64,000 nt of DNA, taken from Sphaerolaimus hirsutus. Its lineage: Eukaryota > Nematoda > Chromadorea > Monhysterida > Sphaerolaimidae. The stretch lies in NCBI GenBank assembly GCA_964036195.1, contig OZ038459.1, forward strand, positions 9,669,206 to 9,733,205, given 5' to 3'. The notes beneath the pieces were generated by a model. The model had not been told where the DNA came from, searched no databases, and was given only the letters and a program-made list of their open reading frames with translations. Made by a program: the position numbers and the translations under genes. Positions within the stretch are counted from its first letter, which is position 1; every line of letters begins with the position of its first letter. This document shows positions 1 to 11,589 of the stretch, in pieces.

Positions 1-115
1 GCGAAATAATAAACCCCCCCCTCGAAATACCCCCCCCCCCCCTCGTTTAACCCCCCCTCAAAATTCTCACTCTGAAACAATAAACCCCCCGGGGGTATTT
101 CGAGGAAATACAGTA
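1..115. mobile_element. C-run element (partial), first of about 14
   Basis: First copy of a roughly 110-120 bp family that recurs through the window. One end reads like TACCGTATTTCCTCGAAATA, the other like GGCGAAATAATAAACCCC, with C8-C14 runs separated by TCGAAATA or TCGAATTA. This copy starts at the window edge and ends with the reverse of the first terminus (cgaggaaatacagtattt). Copies occur in both orientations, so it is dispersed and not tandem. Transposition mechanism unknown; no target duplication is clear here. Confidence 0.6.
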
Positions 116-189
116 TTTACCCATCACTGTTTATTAATATTGCTATCTATCAAGACCAAATTGCTGGAGACATATGATTAAATGCACAT

Positions 190-420
190 TCCTTTTTTTA
201 TTCAGTCCTATAGCACAGAATTCCTCAAACCAATGAATAAACTCAAAAAACTTTTCTGTGTTTCCGTGTTTCTGTGTTTCCGTGTTCTCCAATAAAAAAC
301 TCATTTGAGTTTTGAGTTTTTCAAAATTATTGAGTTTCTGTGTTTCTGTGTAAAACAAAAACACAGAAACTCAATGAGTTTCTGTGTTCAATTTCTGTGT
401 TTTTGCCATCGTTGGTCGGC
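190..420. repeat. Dispersed repeat with TTTCTGTGTTTCCGTG words
   Basis: Contains short tandem words TTTCTGTGTTTC and TTTCCGTGTT, then AAACTCATTTGAGTTTTGAG and its partial inverse, forming an imperfect hairpin. A diverged relative lies at 51310-51475. No coding potential seen. The following stretch to 674 shows nothing I recognise; if gene 1 extends upstream it is intron. Confidence 0.45.
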
Positions 421-1079
421 GTTTGTGCGTAATTGTGCACCCTCCTCATTCACATAGCCCCAAAGGATTTCCATTCACTGTGGTTCACTTTCTGACGTGA
501 AATCTTGCAATATGGAACCATGCACCTAAAAATACAAATGGGGTAAATAAATACATCTACTGTGATCTACTGTCATACCAAATTTGAGCACTTTTGATTC
601 AAAATTGTGGCAGCTGTTTGAAACTGTCCGCCTAGTATGCGCCACGCTGTATTTTCTGCAGCTGTTGCTTGTGTGTTATAGATAGTGATGGAAAAGGCAC
701 TGGGAAAGATGGCACCGCACCGCACCGGCACCGGCGCCATTCCTCAGAAAGGGCACCTGGCACCTTGGGCACCGGCAGAAAAATGGCACCGCACCGCACC
801 GGCACCGGTGTCATTCTGAAAAAAATAGCACCGGCACCCTGGGGCACCGGCCGGTTGCCGGTGCTAGCACCTAAAGGCACCGCACCGGGCTGAAAGTTCC
901 GAAGGATTGATCAGTTATTTTCTTCAAGGCCGCACCTTCGGAAGTGCATTTTTCCATGAATTCTCTATCGATTTTGATGTTTGAGCATTCAAAATGATCA
1001 GAATGATGTGGCGATCACTTTATGAAGCAATTATAATAATTACAAATGATAGCTCAAATATTTAATCTGCTCCAATGGC

Positions 1080-1318
1080 CCTACACACACTAGTTTTCAC
1101 CGTGACACGTGTGAAAACTGAAATGGCGACATGGCGACATTCAGCCTACTCTTAACGTATGCTATATGTGTTCTAGTTTTCATATTTTCATACTTTAACT
1201 TTCATTAATTTAAATTCAAATTTAATTTAAATTGAATAATTCAACTGTGTTCATTAATTTGCATTTGAAAAAATTTCAGTTTTCACACGAAGTCACGGTG
1301 AAAACTAGTGTGTGTAGG
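1080..1318. mobile_element. Palindromic MITE inside the GGCACC element
   Basis: Inverted arms of about 40 bp: CCTACACACACTAGTTTTCA on the left and its complement ending GTGTGTAGG on the right, both containing CACCGTGAC. The interior is AT-rich. The host element's core resumes on both sides. Target duplication is not clear. Confidence 0.6.
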
Positions 1319-1500
1319 CACAATACACATACCGGTAGTCACTATTGTCTACTGTCTGGGGTGGATATTGTACAGGAAATGTTTTATATTTTGTCATATA
1401 CAATCATGTATTCCCTCTTCAGAAGGGTGTGGCACATTTTCAAAGTGAATTTGATGAGACGTTTTTTTCTAGAATTGACTAAAAACAGTCGAATCTAGAC

Positions 1501-4500
1501 CAGGGTTGGCAAAATCTCAGAAAAAAATAATAAAATAAAAATAAAATGGAAAATTGAAGAATAAAATAAAATACAATAAAATGGAAAATTAATAAAATAA
1601 TAATACAATTTTACTAAAATTTTAATTTTTGTAAAATTTGTGTAAAATTGTACAAAAATTTGAATTTTTGTACAATTTTAGTAAAAATTTTCAATAAATT
1701 GAGCGTCTGTAAAATTCTAGCTGTAAAATTCCTGTAAAAAGGTTTTCTATCAAGTTGCTTAAGATTGTAGCTGCCAATTTGCCTTGTTGTTGCTTTCATT
1801 GTTGTGATTGAAAAACATTCTTGCCCAAAATTGTAAATTTTCACATCTTTTCATATATTTTCACCTTTAAATTCACTAACTTATGTGATTTTTTCCTATT
1901 TTTTTAATTCCATACCTTGAAAAAGCCCATATATTGAACCCCGCAAGCCCCCACCCCCTAAATAACAAATTTTTTAGCTATCTTCCCTCAGGAGTAGCAA
2001 TTAGCTACATTTAAATCCAGCCCCTGTGAGGGTCAAAATTCAAGATACCTACCTGCGTCGCATCGCAACCTTCATTCTACAAGTCTACATTAATTTTTTT
2101 GTATTCATCTGCATGCTTCTAGCCATTGTTTTATGGCCTTGTATCCAATATTCCGATTTTTTGTAAAATTTTTGTAAAATATTTGTGAAATTTTTGTAAA
2201 ATGGTTTCATTTTATTTCATTGTGGCCACACAAGCTGGTTTTCAATGTTCCTTTTTGAAAACTCTTCTGGGCGATGCGTCGCTGTACGCTTTTCAATAGT
2301 GTGCAATTTGCACTTTTTTTCAATTAGTGATAGCATATGTGAATATTGGTTTCGGCAAGTCACATTTGCCGTTCAAAGTTCACATTTGCAGAACATTTTT
2401 GAAAACTGTACGGCGACGCGTCGCCAACATAATACTCTGAAGACAATTTTGAAAACTTAAAATTGAATAATGTAGTTTTCAAAAATGTACATTACAGTTT
2501 TCAAATTTGCATAACATTTGTGAAAAGTTAGCATGGACGTTGATGTAGAGCGACGTACGGCGACGTCGCTCTACGTTGCTGTATGTGCCAGTTTTCAATA
2601 TCTGTGCAACATATGTGAAAATGTGTCGCTGTACACACAAAAAGTAGCAAAATCGTCGCCAGGCGTCGCTAGGATTTTTGCCAACTTACTCCAAAATCCT
2701 TTAAAAACACTGGATGGATGGGTTAATGTAAAACTAAGAGTGTACATGCAGTATTTTATGCTGCATGTACTGATGGGGTTGTAGAAAACTTGGGATTCAT
2801 ATTTAAAAAAATAATTTTTTTTAAAAACGTCACTGTGGCAACGTTTCAGGTGACAACTGTATATGTCACCCATTTCCATAAGTTATTACCAATCTTGAAA
2901 AGTACTTATAATATGACAGAATTTATAAATTTATCAACAACACAGAATCTGGGAGTTGGTACTACTGTTAATTAAATCAATCTTTCTGAAATTTGTGTGT
3001 ACCATGCAATTGTTAGTCATGATCTTGCATTAAAATATATATATATATATAATTTTTCATTTCATTAATTGATAAATATTTGTGAAAGTGATTTATACAT
3101 GCAGTTAGGTTGGCACTCTGTACAATGGGCTAAATGAAATTTCAGATGCAAATCACAGGGATGAAATTCAAGATGCCATCACAGAGAAACTGAAAGACTG
3201 GTTTTGATGTACTCATGGCAGACTTAGATACTGCTCAATTGCCAGTCATTGGTGAATTAATCAAGTATGACCAACTGCTTGCACAATCTTTGGGTCAATA
3301 CCAGCATCAACACTCCAAGGTGACCAAACAACTAAACAGTATCTGGCCAGCTGCCAAACCTGATTTTATGCATATAACATATGTCTTATCTTGTGCACTT
3401 TCACATTGCATCACATTTACTAAGCTGAGTTTTCCTGAGCACTGCTTGGCTCAGCTGGACTGGAGTTTTTGGTGTTTTTGCTGCAGGCTGGAGTGTTGTA
3501 ATGGCCTCCACTGGGTGCTTGGCAGTTAATTTATACCCTTTGCACTGACACTTGGAAGTTGTGCACATACAGTAAATAATTTTAAAAAAATCTCTGGAAA
3601 CATAAAAAGACTATGTGATTTTTCCAAGCCTTTTTTGCATCTTTTTTTACAGGACTTTCACTCAATTCCTCAATTCCATGGATAGATCCAGATAACTTTT
3701 GAGTTTTCAAAAAGGTTCATGTTTATGTTAAATTTTTGTGACAGATGGTAATATTAAATGAAAACATTTCTAAAAACAATACAATAAAATTGTTTTTATT
3801 TTTTTGTGCTAGTGTATTGAATGTGACATCGTCTCAGACAGTGTTCACTTATTGTTCATTTTTTTGGCTTTCATTTACATACAAAATCAGCTGTTTGAAT
3901 TGCACTTGTGATTTTAAAAAAACTTATAAAGTGGATTGTATAAAAATATCATTACTTGTTTTGCCGAAATGTTATTGAATTCAGTTTTGTTTTTTATGTG
4001 AAAAATAAGGGCTTGTTACTGTGATAATGTGATAATTACAGATACAGGGATGTAATTTTAAAAAATTATTTAATGTTTTGAGCATCACAACAATTTCTCC
4101 ATCATCTTTGAACTTCTATCGCAAAACATGGTATCAAATGAAAGAGAGAAAAAACTGAACATATATCTGAGATGGATATCATATACAATGTAAAACCAAA
4201 TTTTTAAAAATATTTATAGTTATAAAACAAATTAATTTTTAAAAATATGTATAACAGCGCTAAAAATATACAATACAGTCCCAAAAATCAAGCATAATTT
4301 TCTGCATCACATGCCGCTTACAGCTTGTCCTACAAATTCGTACTTATTCGACAAAAAAATATTTTGTCTGCCGCATTTTACCAAAGTTTTCAAATATGTG
4401 TTCTTCCGGAGAAAAAATAGAAAAAAAAACAAAGATGGCGGCCATTTGGCTCATTACACAGACTGTTTAAATGAATTTGAAAACAAAATAATGGGTTTTC

Positions 4501-4663
4501 ACAGAGGGAACCTTGAAAACCAGCTTGTGTGGGGCCATTAATGACATTTCAGAATAAAATAAAATAAAATAAAATGAAACATGAATAAAATTGAAATAAA
4601 ATACAATTTTAATAAAAATAAAATACAATTTTAGTAAAAAGAATTTTACTAAAACCAACCATG
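1501..4663. mobile_element. hAT-like element, CAGGGTTGG ends, AATAAAATAA words
   Basis: Left end CAGGGTTGGCAAAATCTCAG. Right end CCAACCATG, one base from the complement of the left. Flanked by exact 8-bp duplications atctagac at 1493-1500 and 4664-4671. Terminal zones are arrays of AAAATAAAAT and TTTTTGTAAAATT words. Related end fragments lie at 8151-8364 and about 20940-21041. It carries a further nested TIR element (2223-4537). No full transposase reading frame is present. Confidence 0.82.
2223..4537. mobile_element. TIR element nested in the CAGGGTTGG element
   Basis: Inverted ends TGGCCACACAAGCTGGTTTT and the complement of TGGCCCCACACAAGCTGG. Subterminal words on the left include CGACGCGTCGCC-like and TTTTGAAAACT motifs. 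A convincing target duplication is not seen, so superfamily is unassigned. A short coding-like stretch at about 3140-3530 (ending in a 104-codon open frame from 3215) may be the remnant of a captured or transposase-derived sequence; it matches nothing I recognise. An (AT)n run lies at 3033-3050. Confidence 0.55.
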
Positions 4664-4991
4664 ATCTAGACTATTGATCTGATAAATATGAATAAGCACA
4701 TGCTGTTGACGAAATTTTACATCCTATTACGACTTGGCCGGTGCCTTTCCCGATGCCCTTTACTTTAGCTCTGGTGCTAGCACCTTTGGCACCGGCTGAA
4801 AAATGGCACCGCACCGCACCGGCACCGGTGCTATCCTGTAACAGATGGCACCGCACCGGTACCGGCAGGGCACCCCCGAAAAATGGCACCGCGCCGCACC
4901 AGCACCGGTGCAGGTGCCGTTCTGTGCCCAGCACCGGGGCACCGCTGCCCCGCTGCCTTTCCATCACTAGTTATAGATCCAGTATTTGCAG

Positions 4992-5299
4992 GTGTAATGT
5001 GCCACCAGATCCCATGGGTGGCCCCCTGGCAGATTGGCAGATGTACTTGAGCGCCAGGGGCAGAACACTTTTTGAACAGTGTCCACCGAATGACGATATC
5101 TGCAGTCTTAGGGCGCTGGCCGATTGCGAAATGAAACTCATACGTAACATCACAGCCGAGTGCGGAATATCTGGGGAAAAAATTGAGTTGGTGTGGTGCC
5201 TGCGTAGGAATTATCAAATCTGTCTATTACTATTACTATTATTACCACAGTGTCTATTACTACAGTGGACGCACAAATTCCTGTGTGCATGTGCCCCAG
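4992..5299 (+). CDS. Gene 1 exon A: cysteine-rich secreted-protein exon
   Basis: An acceptor tract ending TATTTGCAG lies at 4983-4991. The exon then opens in phase 2, giving CNVPPDPMGGPLADW and later FEQCPPNDDICSLRALADCE, with cysteines spaced as in a disulfide-rich extracellular domain. The segment ALADCEMKLIRNITAECG resembles MLNDCYRTAVKKFCG of gene 2 exon 2 (57255-57443), and both follow the same phase-2 acceptor, so I infer paralogy. The 3' end is uncertain. The best donor by sequence is CCCCAG/GTGACT at 5299, but it gives phase 1, which does not match exon B; earlier weak phase-2 donors exist near 5195. A TATTAC microsatellite at 5221-5245 lies inside this open frame. The 5' part of the gene must lie outside the window. 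Family not recognised. Confidence 0.55.
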
Positions 5300-5825
5300 G
5301 TGACTCCGCCCACTCGCGGAGATTTACAGAAAAATTTAAAACAGTGGTACTGTGTTAGATAGTTTAATTTTATGGTATTCACCATATTTCGCCAAGTTTA
5401 ACTGCTGGGGCACGACAGAGCACTGGAGTACGATGCCTCGGCTCTATGCAATGCATTGTTTGGCCCTGGCCCTATTCACCTAATGCTGTGCATTGATTGT
5501 AACAAACATATTTATGTATCAAATCTTTAAAACCATTTTTGGTTCTGCCAAAAATGTTTTTCTATAACATAACGGCCGCCCCTGGCCCTGATGCATACCA
5601 TATTTCTTCTGATAGACGAGCGCCTTCTATTTTTTTCGTACATTTTTTACCTGAAATTCGATTGGAGGTGCCGTTCTATTGGAAGCTGCCATTCTATTTT
5701 TTTCACACATTTTTCTTTTGAACACAGTATTTTTAATGAAACATGAGCAACCGATTTTAATACCAGAGCACTAATTGAAACAAAACCAGATGTGAAAACT
5801 ACTCTTCAATCATTGCTCTGAACAC
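5300..5825. repeat. No gene seen; fragment of a TTCTATTGGAGG repeat
   Basis: Nothing recognisable at 5300-5540. At about 5640-5735 is a short block of GTGCCGTTCTATTGGAAG-type words. The same repeat resumes at 6998-7135 beyond the hAT-like element at 5826-6906, which therefore seems to have split it. Confidence 0.4.
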
Positions 5826-6906
5826 CAGTGTTGTTAAAATACTGGTATCTTTGGAAAACGTAAACGTAAACGTAAATACCTTTTCCAAATTATAGGTATA
5901 ATTGTATATACGTAATATATATATATATATATGTAAGGTATATATGTAAGGTATTTTTAAAATACCAAGGAATACGTAAAAAACGTAAATGTAAAAAAGT
6001 TTATACACATACTTTTTACCATTGTGCTTTGGAGAATAGCATTATGTTCACCTTTAGATGTTTCAATCGATGATTTCCATGCAATTTCTTTATGTTTTAG
6101 CACTACATGCTTTTTATCACCAACAACAAGTGTGACAATCATAACAAATGATAATGTTCAAAAACACAGCCAACAATGGGATAAATTTCAAAAATTGAGC
6201 AAAAATTACACTTTTTGTATTGAAATCTGATAAATCACTCTTTCCCAAATATTTCCAATCCCAAATGGATCCTTTTTACGAATTTCACAAGCACATGGCT
6301 AAATGCATGCTCTACAGCTTGTGATGTATGTAAACAGAACAGACAGTAATTTCAGCGCATTGCAACTTTTTCAACTGTTTTTAGCCTTTTTTGGAAAACA
6401 TACCATCAACTATACTGTGAAATCTTCCACACTTAAGAGTTTACTTCAAATTTGTTATCATAATATTACATTTCTTTCACTATTTTATGTAAAATTTGTA
6501 GCCAGTTTAGGACAAAATACAGTTACATTCTCTGTGCCGCATCGACTCCGGTCGATAGAGATAAGTGGCTATGTATTGGAGTGTATTTATACTTTAGCTA
6601 TTATTTGTAGTCATTTAATCGCTGCATTCGAAGGATCGCCACATCATTCTGATCATTTGAAGTGCTCAACCATCAAAATCGGTAGAGAATTCATGGAAAT
6701 ATGCAGTTCCGGAGGAGGGCGCGGCCACTAACAAACTATTTTATATCAGAATTTTTACGTTTTCCATAGTACCCGGGTACTTCGGTTAGGAATATGTAAC
6801 AAAACGTAATGGTATTTTCAAAATACGTAAACGTAAACATAAATATAAACACCAAAATACCCAGGTATTTTGGGTAAACGTATATATTTACGTTTTTCCA
6901 ACACTG
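5826..6906. mobile_element. hAT-like non-autonomous element, ACGTTTACG-word family
   Basis: Ends CAGTGTTG and CAACACTG, flanked by an exact 8-bp duplication ctgaacac at 5818-5825 and 6907-6914. Both terminal zones carry ACGTTTACG/CGTAAACGT words and GGTATTT/AAATACC words. The internal core, with GATCATTTGAAGTGCTCAAC near 6650 and a GGGCGCGGCCAC block near 6716, is the inverse of the core at 30740-31150. Length 1081 bp. No transposase frame; mobilised in trans if at all. Confidence 0.88.
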
Positions 6907-6997
6907 CTGAACACATTGGGTATTCTCTCTCACCACCCTTTCGTCATTTTTTGGTGTTTTACCCCACCAACATTTTTGGAGCACTACCAACACAATT

Positions 6998-7135
6998 TCT
7001 AGCTGCCGTTCTATTGGAGGTGCCGTTCTATTGGAGACTGCCATTCTATTTATTTTGTCAACGGAAAAAAATTGTCAAAACCTGCTGTTCTATTGGAGGT
7101 GCCGTTCTATTGGAGGTATGCTGTTCTATTAGAAG
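6998..7135. repeat. TTCTATTGGAGGTGCCG minisatellite
   Basis: At least five copies of a roughly 17-bp word (GCCGTTCTATTGGAGGT and variants) in two clusters separated by about 35 bp. Related words occur at 5660-5705. Confidence 0.6.
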
Positions 7136-7483
7136 AAATATGGTAATTGCATGGGGAAATGAATTTACTGTCAAATGAAGACACTCGACCAGATGCATGC
7201 ACTGCAATTAGGTTGTCAACTTTCCATTTTCGGATTCCCATTCCGTTTTCCGCAGACAAAATTTTTTATTTCCGCTTCATCATCTGGAATACACTACTGT
7301 TCATAGAAGTCCGGACTCCGGAATCAGGTCTCATGCATTGTTCTGGTGATGCTCCAAAGCAGAGAAGCGTGGGTGCTAAGTAAATAGTCATTCGTTTGAT
7401 GCATACAAGTGTTCATAACGTGCATGCAAAAGGTCTTCAGTAGGATTAAAACATAATGCAAAGTGTCAATTGTAAAACATAAT

Positions 7484-8030
7484 GCAAAGTGTCAATTGTC
7501 ATGACAAATGTATACTCGGCTTACTTTACACCTTGCACGCGTGGTTCCAGCTGGAAGTGTGCCAACGATGGTTAACGCGTGCGAGTTTCATAAAAAGATG
7601 ACAAAATTGATTGTTGTTATAGTGTTATTTATTAACATATACACATCGATGAATTTTTTTCATCTTTTTACAGAAATCGCATGATTTAATGATCATTGGC
7701 ACGCTTCCAACACGAGACATAAATCAGTGCGAGGGCAGAGTATCATGTACGCCGAGTATAGTAAAGTATCAATTGGCATCTCAAATGTCAAGCAAAGTAT
7801 AATTGTCATGACAAATGTTGTGCAGAGTGTAAATTGTGTATCTGAATCTTATGTTTTGGTATCCAAACCTCATATTTTGGTATCCAAATCTTATGTTTTT
7901 GTATCCAAATGTTCACATAAGATTTGGTTACAAAAACAACAAGATTTGGATACAAAAGAAAAGGTTTGGATACAAATTGATTTACAGTTTCCACTTTAAT
8001 TTATATTTGTCATGACAATTGACACTTTAC
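7484..8030. mobile_element. Palindromic element (GTGTCAATTGTCATGACAAA arms) split by a MITE
   Basis: Left arm 7484-7510 and right arm about 8005-8030 are complementary. The interior includes an inverted array of TTGGTATCCAAA-like words (7850-7970). The 250-bp MITE at 7511-7760 sits directly after the left arm. Confidence 0.5.
7511..7760. mobile_element. TATACTCGGC MITE, copy 1
   Basis: Perfect 10-bp inverted termini TATACTCGGC/GCCGAGTATA, the outer TA probably being the target duplication (Tc1/mariner-like). Homologous 249-251 bp copies lie at 21279-21527, 39044-39292 and 61247-61497, with the shared internal blocks GTGTGCCAACGATGGTTAA and ATAAATCAGTGCGAGGGC. Confidence 0.8.
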
Positions 8031-8150
8031 TAAACATTTTCATGAAAATTGACACTTTCCATTCCATTTCATATGACATTTTGATACTTTACATGGCTTG
8101 GGACTGCCCCAGCTCCGCGAATGAACAGGTTGAACTATAAACAACAGAAC

Positions 8151-8364
8151 AAAAAGTTTACAAAAAATATGAATTTTTATACAATTTTTACAAAAATATG
8201 AGTTTGTATACAATTTTACAAAAAAATTTACAAAAATTTGAATTTTTATACAATTTTTATTTTTATTTTGAAATTTTCCATTTTATTTTATTTCATTTTA
8301 TTCTTCAATTTTCCATTTTATTTTTATTTTATTTTTATTCTTTTCTGAGATTTTGCCAACCCTG
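8151..8364 (-). mobile_element. End fragment of the CAGGGTTGG hAT-like family
   Basis: Ends in GAGATTTTGCCAACCCTG at 8347-8364 and repeats the TTTTATTTTATT and TTTACAAAAAT words of the left end of the element at 1501, in inverse orientation. The opposite end is not found nearby, so this is a truncated copy. Confidence 0.6.
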
Positions 8365-8371
8365 GTCATAA

Positions 8372-9383
8372 CTCATAAGCCCTTCTAGTACAAAATAAAT
8401 TTACGCACCCCATTTTGTTTCTGGTGCATAAAAGTCAGGAAAATGCACCTAAAGCTATTCTAAGCTTAAGAATGCCCTCAAAAATGCTCAGGTTAGATAA
8501 AGGGAGTGATCATCACACAAAATGCCAGAAAACGTCATCCTATTTTACTCTCACACCATGTTTTTTATGAAAACTCTTAACAATTGATTTCCATTACCTG
8601 GTAGCCTTTGCTAGAGGAATGGGGCTCTATAATGGCCCACAAAAAGCTTTATCAACATTTGTTTCTTGGAATGAGAAATACTCATATAAAAATGATGTTA
8701 GAGATCTATATATAGTGATAATATAGGGATTTGAATGATAAATAAACACCCATACAAAACTGTACTCACAAGGTACTGACACTATAACATGAAAACTGCC
8801 ATACAAATCATGTAAAATCACACACAGCTGAAGTTAGATTGGTGCATAACCTGTAGCATTGAAAAGGGTACATACATGACCATATCACTTGCAAAGTACA
8901 TATGGGTCTGGTTAAATCATGTACTCAGGAACAATGAAAATGTAAAGATTTTCAACATTTTCAGGAACAAAATTTGGTGAATCTGATCATCAACTTTTTT
9001 GGCCTAAGAACAAATTTTTCCAGATCATCAGGGTTCACTGTAGATAGTGTACCTAGGTACCCTCAAGTGTCCTCTGTATGATAGGGAGTTCAAAACAGCA
9101 ATGTTCAGTTTGAAGATGTAATCCAGCTTGCATTTTGTTGCTTCATACCATGGAAACACAGACTGAGCAGTGTCACATTCATATTGATATATCATTTAAG
9201 ATGGAATATATATGACAATGTTTTCTGACAATTTTGTGTTGATGATCACTCCCCCTATCTAACCTGAGCGTTTTTGAGGGCATTCTTAAGCTTAGAATAA
9301 CTCCAGGTGCATTTTCCGGACTTTTATGCACCAGGAACAAAATGGGGTGTGTAAATTTATTTTGTCCTAGAAGGGCTTATGAG
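8372..9383. mobile_element. PIF/Harbinger-like TIR element
   Basis: Long inverted repeats of about 150 bp begin CTCATAAGCCCTTCTAG and end with its complement. Flanked by TAA at 8369-8371 and 9384-9386, the 3-bp target pattern typical of PIF/Harbinger. Length 1012 bp; the interior has no significant reading frame. Confidence 0.7.
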
Positions 9384-9599
9384 TAAGATAGAAAAATAAT
9401 TTTTTGCATGCACATTATGAACACTCGTATGCATCAAACAAATACTATTTACTTACCACCCATGCTTCTCTGCATTGTAGCATCACCAGAACAATGCATT
9501 TGACCCGATTCCGGACTTTTATGAATGGTAATGTACAAGCCTGCCTGTTTTTCAAGTGAAATTTATTGTCAGAATTTCTCAATTACACGCAAATTGCAG

Positions 9600-9761
9600 A
9601 GATTGCTTGACAAATTGGATTGTTGAATGTGCGCCATACCGCTTCAAACCCTGGAAGGAAACACTTGGATCGCTCCATGATGAATGCCCCATCCCGAAAG
9701 TGGACGCAGTCCAGCTGCATGAATATTACACAATGCCATGCGCTCTGATCATTGCATCCAG
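9600..9761 (+). CDS. Gene 1 exon B: cysteine-rich internal exon
   Basis: An acceptor ending CAAATTGCAG (to 9599) and a good donor CATCCAG/GTAGAT (9761/9762) bound a 162-nt exon that is open only in phase 2 and ends in phase 2. It encodes DCLTNWIVECAPYRFKPWKE and later LHDECPIPKVDAVQLHEYY and MPC. Four cysteines with aromatic spacing suit a secreted disulfide-rich protein. ECPIPKVDAVQLHEYY resembles KCPQADRVFHIANLYLS of gene 2 exon 3 (62055-62223), again suggesting paralogy. Splice phase matches exons D and C downstream. Exon calls rest on splice signals, open frame and composition only; the family is unknown to me. Confidence 0.58.
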
Positions 9762-9829
9762 GTAGATTTTTCGAACTCCCTTTTAAAGTTTGGAACTGTC
9801 TCAACAGTGCCACCATGCCGAAAAATACT

Positions 9830-9900
9830 GGAAAAATATACTGTAAATCTTCGAATGAGTCCCCTCGAGTAACTCGCCCCTTGAATAAGTCTACCCTGGG
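9830..9900. mobile_element. C-run element fragment
   Basis: Short diverged copy: TACTGTAAATCTTCGAATGA followed by CCCCTCGAGTAACTCGCCCC-like sequence. Confidence 0.45.
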
Positions 9901-10116
9901 GCCAGTTCCGCAAGTGGAAAAGTTAAGAGTTAAAATTTAAGAGTTGAGTAAAATGACAAATGACGAGTTATGAGTAAAGTTAAGAGTTAAGAGTTGAGTA
10001 AAACGACAAATGATTTTACTCAACTCTTAACTTTTAACTTTACTCTTAACTTATAATTTATCATTTTACTCAACTCTTAAGTTTTAACTCTTAACTTTTC
10101 CACTTGCGGAACCGGC
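9901..10116. mobile_element. Palindromic MITE, AGTTAAGAGTTGAG words
   Basis: A near-perfect palindrome of about 215 bp. Ends are GCCAGTTCCGCAAGTGG and the complement of GCCGGTTCCGCAAGTGG. Arms are built from repeated AGTTAAGAGTT and GAGTAAAA words. No target duplication assigned. Confidence 0.7.
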
Positions 10117-10750
10117 ACCTGTTGTGAGTGTGAGGAAAGTGTCGTGAATTCTCTATCCTCAACCACACAACTCAACGTGGGCCAAGAATAGGAACCGGTG
10201 GTTTCCTTTCTCGTGTTTCAGCCAGCACTTGCAGTGCATTGGTGTTGCTTTTTCCATGCACGTTGCGCAGTTTTTATGGTTTTTCTTTGGGTGGGAACGT
10301 GCCTAATGATTTAATGACAATAAGAACCTTGGCCAAGAGAGTCTTGGAGATGTAACATAAATACATGTGTATGTTGTATGTACACATCGTACACAATGAA
10401 TGTACACTGACACTAATTATGTATTTAAATTTGTTTGTTAAATTTGTTGTGTAATTTTTAAAAAAAATCATGTTGTTTTGGTACTGTTGCACACACGGAG
10501 CTCAGAGCAATGACAGTCTGTACCTGAGGTGCTGACTGACACGTGAGCCTCAGCAATGTGGAGCCGAGGTCACAGGATGCTGACAAGGGTGAGGAGTGGA
10601 GGCGTCTCTACTGTGCTTTTGAATTATTGTTCTGGCACCATCGCCATGCGACACGTCCTCAGATGTTGAAATGACTTTATTAGTCAAAATACATGAGAAC
10701 AGTTCAAAAGTACTGAACTGATAAGCATACACAAGTAGCCACTTATAAAG
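10117..10750. other. No gene or recognised repeat
   Basis: I see no supported exon, RNA or element here. Donor-like GTGAGG near 10590 is not preceded by a usable open frame. Confidence 0.4.
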
Positions 10751-10752
10751 GA

Positions 10753-11578
10753 CTAGCAGGATTCTCTCCGACCTTCGGTCGGGTTTTGTGGTTCTCTACA
10801 ATTAATACCACAAGGATTTACAAACACAAAAAGAACAGCAAAACATAAACATAACCAATAAAGATTACAACAAAGTTTGACACCTTGCATAAACCACACT
10901 ATCATATCACAAAACCTATACCACACAGAATGCACACTGCACACCATCATACCAAATTGCAAACTGTCCACATTTTACCATTGAGTTTCATGCCCAACCA
11001 TTTTTAGGAACTAATCAAAAATCTATTCCAAAAGATTGCATCTTTGGTATTGGTCTTGTTATTGTTGGTACATTACATCAAAATACATGGCTAGCATGTG
11101 GGCAACCTTAATTAGAGTGGTGTATTTCCTATAATATGGCTTAAAGTCTAGACTGGTGTCTTCAATGGAGAGGTGGGTAAAGAGGTGGTGAAAAAATATA
11201 TGGGTCCTCTGTCATTGGAGGAAATATGATACTTTAGTTAAGTTTGCCCACATGCTAGGCATGTGTGTTGAAATGCAGTATGTAATGTACCAACAATAAC
11301 AAGACCAATACCAAAGATGCAATGTTTTGGAATGGATTTTTGTAAACTTCCGTAAAATGGTTGGGCATGAAACTCAGTAGTAAAATGTGGACAGTTAGTG
11401 ATTTGGTATGACGGTGTGCAGTGTGCATTCTGTGTGGTATAGGTTTTGTGATATGATAGTGTGGTTTATGCAAGGTGTCAAACTTTGTTGTAATCTTAAA
11501 TTGGTTACATTTGTGCTTTGCTGTTCTTTTTGTGTTGGTAAATCCTTGTGGGATTAATTGTAGAGAACCACAAAACCC
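10753..11578 (-). mobile_element. Foldback element with a Helitron-like 3' end
   Basis: Arms of about 340 bp (10786-11110 and 11255-11578) are inverted copies. The left terminus read on the minus strand is a stem-loop CCGACCGAAGGTCGG followed about 12 bases later by CTAG then T, which fits the Helitron/Helentron 3' end rule (hairpin then CTRR before T). The right arm lacks the hairpin. The same terminus appears twice, inverted, at 33003-33743. The tandem arrays that follow to about 14160 probably belong to the same large element, because the smaller element at 33003 contains two units of the 130-bp array. Confidence 0.55.
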
Positions 11579-11589
11579 ACTACTCAGAG

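Larger units (their letters stand above)
683..4969. mobile_element. hAT-like non-autonomous element, GGCACC-word family (with nested insertions)
   Basis: Outer boundaries are fixed by an exact 8-bp target duplication, gttataga, at 675-682 and 4970-4977. The ends are inverted: TAGTGATGGAAAAGGCA on the left and the complement of TAGTGATGGAAAGGCA on the right. Terminal modules 683-890 and 4735-4969 are dense in GGCACC/GGTGCC words. The internal core (about 905-1080 and 1319-1492) is homologous to the core of the ACGTTTAC hAT-like elements at 5826-6906 and 30575-31648. It has been interrupted by a palindrome (1080-1318) and a second hAT-like element (1501-4663). Its right end sits 22 bases before the exon A splice acceptor. 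Confidence 0.82.
7293..9531. mobile_element. Large inverted-repeat element upstream of exon B
   Basis: Arms of about 140 bp, 7293-7440 and about 9393-9531, are reverse complements (AGTCCGGA, ATGCATTGTTCTGGTGATGC, GTTCATAA/TTATGAAC blocks). The interior holds several later insertions: palindrome 7484-8030, MITE 7511-7760, a hAT-like end fragment and the Harbinger-like element 8372-9383. The right arm ends 68 bases before the exon B acceptor. Confidence 0.55.

Noticed and set aside
3140-3529. Possible transposase exon in the nested TIR element
   Set aside because: Short, interrupted, no catalytic or BED-type zinc-finger motif visible; kept only as a remark.
4741-4980. Upstream extension of the exon A frame into the GGCACC array
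   Set aside because: That part is the terminal module of a transposon; the splice acceptor at 4991 explains the true exon start better.
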